From: Rhodopseudomonas palustris
Lineage (GTDB): Bacteria > Pseudomonadota > Alphaproteobacteria > Rhizobiales > Xanthobacteraceae
Direction: 5' to 3'
Assembly (NCBI RefSeq): GCF_003591005.1
Contig: NZ_QYYD01000003.1
Coordinates: 62,001 to 126,000 of the forward strand
Length of the DNA stretch: 64,000 bases
Shown here piece after piece: positions 53,923-64,000 of the stretch. Made by a program: the position numbers and the translations under genes. Position 1 is the stretch's first letter. Each line of letters begins with the position of its first letter. The notes beneath the pieces were generated by a model. That model made no database searches. It was not told the DNA's origin and worked only from the letters and a program-made list of their open reading frames with translations.

Positions 53923-53944
53923 GTCATCCTATTTATAATATGAC
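53923..53944. promoter_or_regulatory. AT-rich inverted repeat between the divergent catabolic and transport genes
   Basis: GTCAT (53923-53927) and ATGAC (53940-53944) flank the AT-rich CCTATTTATAAT core, which itself contains TATAAT. It lies in the 98-base gap between the enolase gene and the ABC permease gene and probably combines promoter and operator, presumably for the nearby GntR/UTRA regulator. Confidence 0.45.
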
Positions 53945-53982
53945 TTGCCGCCAACACAAATGAGAAATGGGGAAGCTCCTGG

Positions 53983-54753
53983 ATGGACGGCGCCTTCGTC
54001 CGACGCTTTGCACTCGGGCTGTTGCCGTGGCTCGGCGCGATCCTGCTGTGGTACGGCGTGCGCTGGAGCGGGCTTGTCAATCCGTCGCTGATCCCGGCGC
54101 CGCATCAGGTCGCCGCCAAGTTCTTCGAGCTGCTGACGCGCGAGAACCTGCTGCTCGACATCTACACGTCGACGCGCCGGGTGTTTCTTGGTGTTCTGTT
54201 CGGCATCGCCGCGGCGGTACCGGTCGGCTTTCTGCTTGGTTGGTATCGCTCGGCGCGTACCTTTGCGGATCCGATGATCAATTTCTTCCGCGCGCTGCCG
54301 CCGATTGCGCTAATCCCGCTGGTGATCGTGTATTTCGGCGTCGATGAGCTCGCCAAGCTGGTGATCCTGTTCTACGCCTCGTTCTTCGCCGGCGTCATCG
54401 TGATGTACGAAGGCGTGTCGCAGATCGCGCCGATCTACATCCGCGTCGCACAGACGCTCGGTGCCAATCAGTTCGAGATTTTCCGCAAGGTCATCATCCC
54501 GCTCACCGTGCCGCACATCCTCACGGCGCTGCGCGTGGCGCTCGGCGTCGCGTGGGCGACCCTGGTAGCGTCCGAACTGATCGCCGCGCAGCGCGGCCTC
54601 GGCGCCATGATCCAGAACGCCTCGACCTATTTTCTGCTCGACGTCATCTATGTGGGCATCATCTGCATCGGACTGATTGCGCTGATCATGGATCTCATTC
54701 TGCGCAAGATCAGTGCGCGATTGCTGGTGTGGCAGGATCGGGCCGTCGGATGA
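53983..54753 (+). CDS. ABC transporter permease, SsuC/TauC (nitrate/sulfonate/taurine) family
   Basis: 256 aa with about six hydrophobic segments, LLPWLGAILLWYGVRWSG at the start, FFRALPPIALIPLVIVYFG in the middle, and the EAA loop RVAQTLGANQFEIFRKVIIP. It transports a small organic anion with the ATPase encoded next (4-base ATGA overlap) and the binding protein that follows. The divergent GMC/enolase genes suggest a carboxylated alcohol or sugar acid rather than a sulfonate. Confidence 0.9.
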   Translation: MDGAFVRRFALGLLPWLGAILLWYGVRWSGLVNPSLIPAPHQVAAKFFELLTRENLLLDIYTSTRRVFLGVLFGIAAAVPVGFLLGWYRSARTFADPMINFFRALPPIALIPLVIVYFGVDELAKLVILFYASFFAGVIVMYEGVSQIAPIYIRVAQTLGANQFEIFRKVIIPLTVPHILTALRVALGVAWATLVASELIAAQRGLGAMIQNASTYFLLDVIYVGIICIGLIALIMDLILRKISARLLVWQDRAVG

Positions 54754-55559
54754 TCAAGCGCGCGCAATTCGACCACGTCTCGCTGTCCTTCGCGACCGCC
54801 AAGGGACGCCTGCATGTGGTCGAGGATGTCCACTACGACATCGACGATGGCGACTTCATCGCGGTGATCGGCCCGTCCGGCTGCGGCAAGACCACCATGA
54901 TGAGCATGCTGGCCGGCTTCCAGAAGCCGACCACCGGGCGCGTGCTGTTCGACGGCAAGCCGGTTGAGAAGCCGGGCCCGGAGCGCGGCGTGATCTTCCA
55001 GGAATACGGCGTGTTCCCGTGGCTGACCGTGAAGCAGAACATCGCGTTCGGCCTGACGCTCGACGCCAATCGCGTCCCTGCGAGCGAACGCGAAGATATC
55101 TGCCGGCACTATCTCGAGCTGATGGGGCTGTCGGACTTCGCCAATTCCTATCCGAAGCATCTGTCGGGCGGCATGAAGCAGCGCCTTGCGATCGCGCGCG
55201 CCTATGCGGCGCGGCCGCAGTTCCTGCTGATGGACGAGCCGTTCGGCGCGCTCGACGCGCAGACCCGCGCCAACATGCAGAACCTGCTGCTGCAGGTGCT
55301 GGCCGCCGAGCGCAAGACGGTGATGCTGATCACCCATTCGGTGGAGGAGGCGATTTATCTGGCTTCGCGCATCGTCGTGGTGACGGCGCGGCCGGCGCGG
55401 ATCAAGCAGATCATCGACGTGCCGTTCCCATATCCCCGCGACGATTCGATCCACGAGCGTCCTGAATTCGCCGAGCTGCGCGGCCATATTCGCCAGCTGG
55501 TGATGGACGAATACCGGGCCCAGCAGGCGCAGATGCGGCCGGCCTCATTTTCGGAATAA
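54750..55559 (+). CDS. ABC transporter ATP-binding protein, SsuB/TauB family
   Basis: 269 aa. Walker A GPSGCGKTT, Q-loop VIFQEYGVFPWL, signature LSGGMKQRLAIARAY, Walker B FLLMDEPFGALD, H-loop LITHSVEEAIYLA. Start ATG 54750 overlaps the permease stop by four bases. The earlier open frame is a shadow of the permease. Confidence 0.94.
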   Translation: MIKRAQFDHVSLSFATAKGRLHVVEDVHYDIDDGDFIAVIGPSGCGKTTMMSMLAGFQKPTTGRVLFDGKPVEKPGPERGVIFQEYGVFPWLTVKQNIAFGLTLDANRVPASEREDICRHYLELMGLSDFANSYPKHLSGGMKQRLAIARAYAARPQFLLMDEPFGALDAQTRANMQNLLLQVLAAERKTVMLITHSVEEAIYLASRIVVVTARPARIKQIIDVPFPYPRDDSIHERPEFAELRGHIRQLVMDEYRAQQAQMRPASFSE

Positions 55560-55595
55560 CAAAACACAAAACAATATCATCGGAGGAGTGACGCC

Positions 55596-56591
55596 ATGGA
55601 TCGACGACAATTCCTGACCACGACCGCCGGCCTCGCCATGGCCGGCTTCGCTCCCGCGGCGCCGGCGATCGCGCAGGCCAAGACCAAGATCCGCGTCGGC
55701 TATCTTCACACCGTGGCAGTCGACGGACAGATCTGGACCGGGGTGGATCGCGGCAGCTTCGCCAAGCAGGGGCTCGAGCTCGAACTGCGCCAGTTCAATA
55801 CCGGGCTCGAGATCTTCCAGGCTTTGATCGGCGGCAGCCTCGACGTGCTGGCCACCGGCGCGGTGCTATCCAACTTCCCGGCGCGCGGCCAGGGCAAGGT
55901 GTTCCTGATCAACGACATCGAGGTCGCCACCGCGCAGCTCTGGGTGCGGCCCGACCAGGGCATTCGGTCGTTCGCCGATCTGCGCGGCAAGCGTATCGCC
56001 ACGGCGACAGGCACCACGGCGCATGTCTTCCTCGACCGCGCGCTACGCGCCAACAAGATCGACCCGAAGGAAGTGGAGCTCGTCAATCAAAGCATGCCGG
56101 CGGCGGTGACGGCGTTCGTCTCCGGCGCGGTCCCGGCGGTGGCGCTGTGGGTGCCGTTCAACGTCACGGCGCGCGACAAGGTGCCGGGGTCGATCATGCT
56201 GGCCGACGCCTCGGCGTACTACCCCCAGGCGGCGATCATCGGCGGCTGGGCGGCGGCCAACGACTACTACGAGCCCAATCAGGAGACGCTGGCCAAGCTG
56301 ATCCGCGGTTGGGGCGAGGCCAACGACTACATCATGGCCAATCCGGTCGAGGCGATGGAGAGCCTGCAGAAGAACCACTACAGCCAGACGCCGCTGGCGG
56401 ACATCAACGAATCCTTCAAGGCGCAGAAGATGTTCACCGCGCATGACTGGAAGCGGATGTATGCCGACGGCACCGTCACCAACTGGTTGCAGCAGTCGAC
56501 CGACTTCTTCATGGCCAATGCCGGCGTCAAGGAGTTCATCCCCGCATCGAAGTATTTCGATCCGAGCCTGTACCTGAAGACGATCGTCTAA
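55596..56591 (+). CDS. ABC transporter substrate-binding protein, SsuA/TauA family, Tat signal
   Basis: 331 aa with a ribosome site GGAGGAG. The N-terminus DRRQFLTTTAGLAMAGFA has a twin-arginine motif and an AIAQA cleavage site, so export by Tat is likely. The body is the NMT1/SsuA-like fold: IRVGYLHTVAVDGQIWTGVD, FQALIGGSLDVLATGAV, DLRGKRIATATGTTAH. Ligand unknown. Third gene of the transporter operon. Confidence 0.9.
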   Translation: MDRRQFLTTTAGLAMAGFAPAAPAIAQAKTKIRVGYLHTVAVDGQIWTGVDRGSFAKQGLELELRQFNTGLEIFQALIGGSLDVLATGAVLSNFPARGQGKVFLINDIEVATAQLWVRPDQGIRSFADLRGKRIATATGTTAHVFLDRALRANKIDPKEVELVNQSMPAAVTAFVSGAVPAVALWVPFNVTARDKVPGSIMLADASAYYPQAAIIGGWAAANDYYEPNQETLAKLIRGWGEANDYIMANPVEAMESLQKNHYSQTPLADINESFKAQKMFTAHDWKRMYADGTVTNWLQQSTDFFMANAGVKEFIPASKYFDPSLYLKTIV

Positions 56592-56783
56592 GGTCTGGTG
56601 GATCGCGGACTCACTGCCCGGGGCGCCCTCAACCCGGCCCTCTTCCGCAAGCGGGAGAGGGGGAACCTGGAGCCTTGTCTCTCGCTCGCCTGCTGGATTT
56701 CGATACATTCCAAGTCGCTGCAGGCTGTCAGCTGCCAATGATGTGATAAGTGGTCGCCCGCCGATCAAGACGGGGGCGAGGAT

Positions 56784-59111
56784 ATGACGGTGGTGACGAC
56801 GAGGCGCTTCGCGCGCAGCGCAATCTTCAAGGCCTTGATCTGCTCGACCGCCCTTGGAGTCAGCCTGCCCCTCGGCGAAGCGCAGGCGCAGTCCGGTCGC
56901 GATCTGCCACCCGTCACGGTCGATGCACCGAAGCCGCAGACCGCGCGGCGGGCAGCTCCGCCGCAGCGGGCAACACGCGCTCCGACAACGACGCGCCGTG
57001 CCGCGGCGCCCGCACGCCAGCCCGCGGCTCCGCCGGTCGCTGCCGCAGCCAATGCCGGTCGCGGCATCGAGCGTGCCAATGGCCCCGTGGTCGGCTATCT
57101 GGCCAATCAGAGCGCGACCGGAACCAAGACCGATACGCCTATCCTGTCGACCCCTCAGTCGATCTCTGTGGTAACGCAGGCCCAGATCCAGGCGCAGGGC
57201 GCGCAGAACGTTGTCGAGGCGTTGCGCTACACGCCGGGGGTCACGCTCGATACTTATGGGGCCACGACCTTCTTCGATTCGTTCAAGCTGCGCGGCTTCG
57301 AAGTGCCACGCTATCTCGACGGGCTGCGGCTGCCGATCGACCCGGGGACGCAGTTCGCCTATCCGCGGATCGAGACCTACGGTCTGGAGCGCCTCGAAGT
57401 GCTGCGCGGGCCGTCGTCGGGTTTGTATGGCCAGACCGATCCCGGCGGCCTGCTCAACATGGTGAGCAAACGTCCGACCCCCTACGCGCAGCACGAGGTG
57501 ATCGGCACGTTCGGATCGTTCGAGCGGTTTCAGGGCGCGTTCGACAGTTCGGGGCCGATCGACAAGAACGGCGAATTCCTCTATCGCATCGTCGGCCTCG
57601 GCCGCAGCACCGATGGCCAGCAGGACTTCGTGCACGAGAACAAGGCCTATATCGCGCCCAGCCTGACGTGGCGGCCGACCACCGACACCTCGCTCACGCT
57701 GCTCTCGCACTACTCCAACATCAAGGCCGACGGCTGGCAGCAATATGTGCCCGGCGGAGTCTCGCTGCTGCCGAACCCATACGGAAGAGTGCCCTACAGC
57801 CGCTATCTCGGCGAGCCGAACCGTGACGGCTACACGCTCGAACAGTTCTCGGTCGGCTATGCGTTCGAGCACCGCTTCGACAACAATCTCCAATTCAGGT
57901 CCAACCTGCGCTATTTCGACGTGTCGCAGGATCTCGGCGGCGTACGCTCCGAAGGCTTGCTGGCCGACAACCGCACGATGCTGCGGTCCTACAACTACGT
58001 GAATTCCAGCGCTCAGAATGTCGCGCTCGACAACCAGCTGCAGGCCGACTTCGCGACCGGGCCGCTTCTCCACAAGGTGCTGGCCGGCTTCGACTATCAG
58101 CGCCAGACCTCGAAGTCCGATTACCGCTTCACGATGATTTCGTCGATCGATGCGTTTGCGCCGGTGTATGGCGCCTTCGTGCCGTCGGCGGCGTCGCTGT
58201 CGCCGTTCATCGCCACCAATACCACGTCCAGTCAAGCCGGCCTGTATTTGCAGGACCAGGTCAAATACGACGGCTGGACCCTGACCCTGACCGGCCGTCA
58301 GGACTGGGCGCAGGCCGAAACCGTCTCGACCGGTCTGTTTCCGGCCGCCGGGACCTATCTGCAGAACGACAAGGCGACGACTGGCCGGGTCGGGCTGAAC
58401 TATCTGTTCGATTTCGGGCTGTCGCCCTACGTCAACTACTCGTCGTCGTTCGTGCCGGCCTCCGGCACCGACAGGTTCGGCGCCACGTTCAAGCCGACCA
58501 CCGGCGAAGGTGGCGAGATCGGCGTCAAGTTCAAGCCGTTCGGTTCCAATCTGATGCTGACCGCGGCGGTGTTCGACATCACCCAGAAGAACGTGCTGAC
58601 GGCGGACCCGGCCAACATCGTGTTCAGCGTTCAGACCGGCCAGGTCCGGGTGCGCGGCTTCGAGTTCGAAGCGCGCGGCAACGTCACGCGCGAACTGGAG
58701 ATCGTCGGCGGCTACAACAAATACGATCCGCGGGTCACGGCCGCAAACGACGGCACAGTCGGCAACTATCTGCTCAACACCGCGCTGGATCAGGCCTCGC
58801 TGTGGGCGAAATACACGTTCTACAGCGGGCCGGTCGCAGGTCTCGGGCTCGGCGCTGGCGTGCGCTATGTCGGAACCAGCTACGGCAATGCTGCCAACAC
58901 CATCCTGATTCCGAGCTATACGCTGTTTGACGCCGCGATCAGCTATGACTTCCAATATGTGCGGCCGGACCTGAAGGGGTGGAGCGCGCAGGTCAACGCC
59001 ACCAATCTCGGCAACCACTACTACGTGTCGTCGTGCGTGACCGGGCTGGCGTATTGCGGTCTCGGTGCGGCGCGGACGGTGCTGGGGACGCTGAAATACG
59101 CCTGGAACTGA
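56784..59111 (+). CDS. TonB-dependent siderophore receptor
   Basis: 775 aa outer-membrane protein. Signal peptide ending GEAQAQ; then a Pro/Ala/Arg-rich linker at about residues 45-90; TonB box region near DLPPVTVDAP; plug domain with PQSISVVTQAQIQAQGAQN and VEALRYTPGV, DGLRLPIDPG, LEVLRGPSSGLYGQTDPGG; and a 22-strand barrel ending in LKYAWN. Resembles FhuA/FpvA-like ferric-hydroxamate receptors without an N-terminal signalling domain. No siderophore biosynthesis genes are adjacent. Convergent with the AraC regulator gene downstream. Confidence 0.93.
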   Translation: MTVVTTRRFARSAIFKALICSTALGVSLPLGEAQAQSGRDLPPVTVDAPKPQTARRAAPPQRATRAPTTTRRAAAPARQPAAPPVAAAANAGRGIERANGPVVGYLANQSATGTKTDTPILSTPQSISVVTQAQIQAQGAQNVVEALRYTPGVTLDTYGATTFFDSFKLRGFEVPRYLDGLRLPIDPGTQFAYPRIETYGLERLEVLRGPSSGLYGQTDPGGLLNMVSKRPTPYAQHEVIGTFGSFERFQGAFDSSGPIDKNGEFLYRIVGLGRSTDGQQDFVHENKAYIAPSLTWRPTTDTSLTLLSHYSNIKADGWQQYVPGGVSLLPNPYGRVPYSRYLGEPNRDGYTLEQFSVGYAFEHRFDNNLQFRSNLRYFDVSQDLGGVRSEGLLADNRTMLRSYNYVNSSAQNVALDNQLQADFATGPLLHKVLAGFDYQRQTSKSDYRFTMISSIDAFAPVYGAFVPSAASLSPFIATNTTSSQAGLYLQDQVKYDGWTLTLTGRQDWAQAETVSTGLFPAAGTYLQNDKATTGRVGLNYLFDFGLSPYVNYSSSFVPASGTDRFGATFKPTTGEGGEIGVKFKPFGSNLMLTAAVFDITQKNVLTADPANIVFSVQTGQVRVRGFEFEARGNVTRELEIVGGYNKYDPRVTAANDGTVGNYLLNTALDQASLWAKYTFYSGPVAGLGLGAGVRYVGTSYGNAANTILIPSYTLFDAAISYDFQYVRPDLKGWSAQVNATNLGNHYYVSSCVTGLAYCGLGAARTVLGTLKYAWN

Positions 59112-59156
59112 GGCCGGGCCTGTCGCCGCACGATTGCGGCTGGCGGCGTTGTCGAC

Positions 59157-59780
59157 CTAGCCGGCGGACGCGTCCGCGCTACGCGGGCTGTCGTCGCTTG
59201 CGAGGCCAGGCGAGCGGACGAAATTGGGCGTTCGCTGCCCCGCGGCCCGCCATTCGCGGCGCCAGGCATTCGGCGTCGTGCCGGTGTGGCGGCGAAACAG
59301 CCGCGACAGGTGAGCCTGATCGCTCAAGCCGCACGCCAGGGCGATTTCGCACAACGTCAGGTCGGAGGTCTGCATCAGCGTTTTGGCGCGCTCGATGCGG
59401 CGTTCGATCAGGAAATGCCGCGGCGCGATTCCGACGCTTTGCTGGAATGCCCGCGCGAAATGACCGGGACTAAGTCCCGTCAGCCTGGCAAGGTCGCGGA
59501 CCCGCAGATTTCCATCGAGGTGCTGCTCGACATGCAATATGACGCGGTTAAGCTTCCAGCGCGCCAGGCCGGGGCCGCTGCCGCGCGTCGACGGCTCGCA
59601 TCCGGCTGGGGCGTGGCGCGCCTGCACTTCCCGCAGCAGCATCGCAGCTCGCGCGATACAGGTGCGAGCCACCATCGGGTCACCCGCGACTGCGGCCGAG
59701 GCTTCTTCGAGGAATTCTGCGATTGATGCAAAAGGGTCGGTCGTGGTTTCGCCGGTGATGTCGTCTCCTGACCTTTCCAT
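59157..59780 (-). CDS. AraC-family transcriptional regulator
   Basis: 207 aa from ATG 59780. The C-terminal AraC domain has both helix-turn-helix units: LRVRDLARLTGLSPGHFARAF and LCEIALACGLSDQAHLSRLF, followed by RHTGTTPNAWRR. The short N-terminal part shows no cupin ligand domain. Upstream TTG 59867 is an unlikely start. Its 3' end faces the TonB receptor gene, so control of the receptor is possible but not shown. Confidence 0.88.
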   Translation of the reverse strand: MERSGDDITGETTTDPFASIAEFLEEASAAVAGDPMVARTCIARAAMLLREVQARHAPAGCEPSTRGSGPGLARWKLNRVILHVEQHLDGNLRVRDLARLTGLSPGHFARAFQQSVGIAPRHFLIERRIERAKTLMQTSDLTLCEIALACGLSDQAHLSRLFRRHTGTTPNAWRREWRAAGQRTPNFVRSPGLASDDSPRSADASAG

Positions 59781-60107
59781 CGTGCTGTGGCCTTCCGTCG
59801 TCGTCACCGGATCCGCAATGGCATTGGTGCTGGATCGCAGGGAACACACAGAGACAATCAAAGCCAAGTCGCACGAACGTGGCGGGATTGGCCTGCATTG
59901 GTATACAAATCATCAAACCAAGGTTTAACGGCTGCTTGCTGCCCAAGCGGAAATGCTGTCGCGCGATGCTGCGCCCATGAGGAAACTTCGTCGCGCTCCG
60001 GGAACGAACCTCGCATAAAACCATCGTATGACTTCTGAGCCTATCTGCTCTGTCGCAAGGTTTGCGGACCTGGGATCGCACTGCATCACCCCTCGAGGAT
60101 GGCAGCA
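59781..60107. other. divergent gap between AraC and receiver genes
   Basis: 327 bases that should hold both promoters. A small inverted repeat AAACC-AA-GGTTT lies at 59915-59926 in an AT-richer patch. No ORF I would support. Confidence 0.4.
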
Positions 60108-60488
60108 ATGACCATCGGCAAGATCGTGGCGGTGATCGATGACGACGACAACGTTCGAATCGCCGTCGTTGCGCTGGTGCGATCGCTCGGCCACGAGGCC
60201 CGAGGCTTCTCCTCGGCGCATAATTATCTCGCTTCCGATCTGTGCGGCTCGGCTGCGTGTCTGATCACGGACGTGCAGATGCCGGGCCTCAGCGGCCTCG
60301 ACCTGCACGCGCAGTTGCTGACCGAGGGCCGCGCCTGCCCGGTGGTGTTCATCACGGCCTTTCCGGAAGAGCGCGCCGAGGCGCGGGCCAAGGCGTTCGG
60401 AGCGATCGCATTTCTGAGCAAGCCGTTCGACGCACAGGTGATGGTGCAGTGCATCGAAAAGGCGCTGGAGCAATCGTCCCGCGCCTGA
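60108..60488 (+). CDS. single-domain response regulator (receiver only)
   Basis: 126 aa from ATG 60108 (GAGG nine bases upstream; ATG 60099 sits directly on that site). Receiver fold with acidic pocket Asp11-Asp14 in VIDDDD, phosphoacceptor Asp55 in ITDVQMPG, Thr83 (FITAF) and Lys105 (LSKPFD). No output domain. Sequence style resembles FixJ-type receivers. No kinase is adjacent. Its TGA abuts the stop of the convergent RND gene with no spacer. Confidence 0.9.
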   Translation: MTIGKIVAVIDDDDNVRIAVVALVRSLGHEARGFSSAHNYLASDLCGSAACLITDVQMPGLSGLDLHAQLLTEGRACPVVFITAFPEERAEARAKAFGAIAFLSKPFDAQVMVQCIEKALEQSSRA

Positions 60489-63678
<3,190 letters not shown>

Positions 63679-63689
<11 letters not shown>

Positions 63690-64000
63690 GCTCGGCCTCA
63701 CCCTTGCCCATCTCGGCCTTCACCACGAAGGAGTTTTCGGCGACGTAGCGTTCGCCCGCGGCGAGCCCGGCCTTGATTTCGACGAAGCGGGCGTCCTGCT
63801 CGCCGAGCACGACCGGCCTGGCTTCGAGCGCGTCGTCGGCTTCGCGAACGAACACCACGGTCTTGTTCTCCAGCGTCTGGATCGCGTCGGCCCGCACCGC
63901 GACGGGAACGTCGCGCTTGGCGAGCACTAAGCGGGCAGTGACGAACAAGCCCGGCCGCAGCCGCCCGTCCGTATTTGGCAGTACGACGCGCGCCAGCGCA
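63679..64000 (-). CDS. RND efflux periplasmic adaptor (CzcB/HlyD type), C-terminal part (runs off window)
   Basis: Partial: about 106 C-terminal residues are visible, beginning near ALARVVLPNTDGRLRPGLFV. The segments LRPGLFVTARLVL, VPVAVRADAIQTLENKTVVFV and VEIKAGLAAGERYVAENSFVVKAEMGKG are characteristic of membrane-fusion proteins that link an RND pump to an outer-membrane channel. It ends GEAEHGH, a His-containing tail seen in metal-pump adaptors. Upstream of and overlapping the CzcA-like gene by 11 bases. Confidence 0.9.

Noticed and set aside
56043-59018. A 991-codon open frame on the minus strand opposite the TonB receptor and binding-protein genes
   Set aside because: No recognisable domain and low-complexity Arg/Gln/Val/Gly-rich composition. 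It is the mirror frame of two well-supported genes, an expected artefact of GC-rich codon use.

Overview
The window reads as chromosomal DNA of a high-GC alphaproteobacterium of the Rhodopseudomonas/Bradyrhizobium group. The inference rests on the rpmH-rnpA-yidC-engB-argB-dapD order, GC-rich third codon positions, many paired solute-binding-protein transport systems, fdsGBACD-type formate dehydrogenase genes, and several families of palindromic intergenic repeats of the kind common in these genomes. No insertion sequence, prophage, CRISPR array or rRNA operon was seen.

Region by region. 1-6.9 kb (minus strand): housekeeping genes rpmH, rnpA, yidC, engB, a DUF423 membrane protein, argB, a DUF1036/peptidoglycan-binding protein, a HAD phosphatase and the 5' end of dapD. 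7.2-10.4 kb: a membrane histidine kinase, tRNA-Arg(ACG), a VOC-fold protein and a gene-poor stretch. 10.4-15.7 kb: a VWA/MoxR pair coupled to a divergent acyl-CoA dehydrogenase, an alpha/beta hydrolase, and a formate/nitrite-transporter-family gene split by a frameshift. 15.8-20.3 kb: a large catalase, a diheme cytochrome c and a sorbosone-dehydrogenase-like protein. 20.7-29.4 kb: a LysR regulator, NAD-dependent formate dehydrogenase (fdsG, fdsB, fdsA, fdhD, fdsD) and an oxalate/formate-antiporter-like MFS protein, all on the minus strand. The regulator's long leader carries an FNR/FixK-like box and a terminator with a competing upstream pairing.

29.8-39.1 kb: two divergent paralogous peptide-type binding proteins; one leads an ABC operon that also encodes an amidase and its likely small AtzG-like partner. 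39.2-41.3 kb: ketopantoate reductase and GMP reductase. 41.5-50.4 kb: an IclR regulator, a CitE-like lyase, a MaoC hydratase and a CaiB-type CoA-transferase, facing a TRAP transporter, an acyl-CoA dehydrogenase and a second CoA-transferase. Together these look like an uptake-plus-CoA-thioester pathway for a C4/C5 dicarboxylate such as itaconate, mesaconate or citramalate. 50.4-56.6 kb: a GntR/UTRA regulator, a GMC oxidoreductase and an enolase-superfamily enzyme, facing an SsuABC/TauABC-like transporter; this is a second catabolic island of unknown substrate. 56.8-64 kb: a TonB-dependent siderophore receptor with an AraC regulator, a lone receiver protein, and a heavy-metal RND pump (CzcA-like) with its adaptor running off the window.

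Starts were chosen from visible Shine-Dalgarno sequences and family lengths. Functions are family assignments from reading translations; no database search was run.
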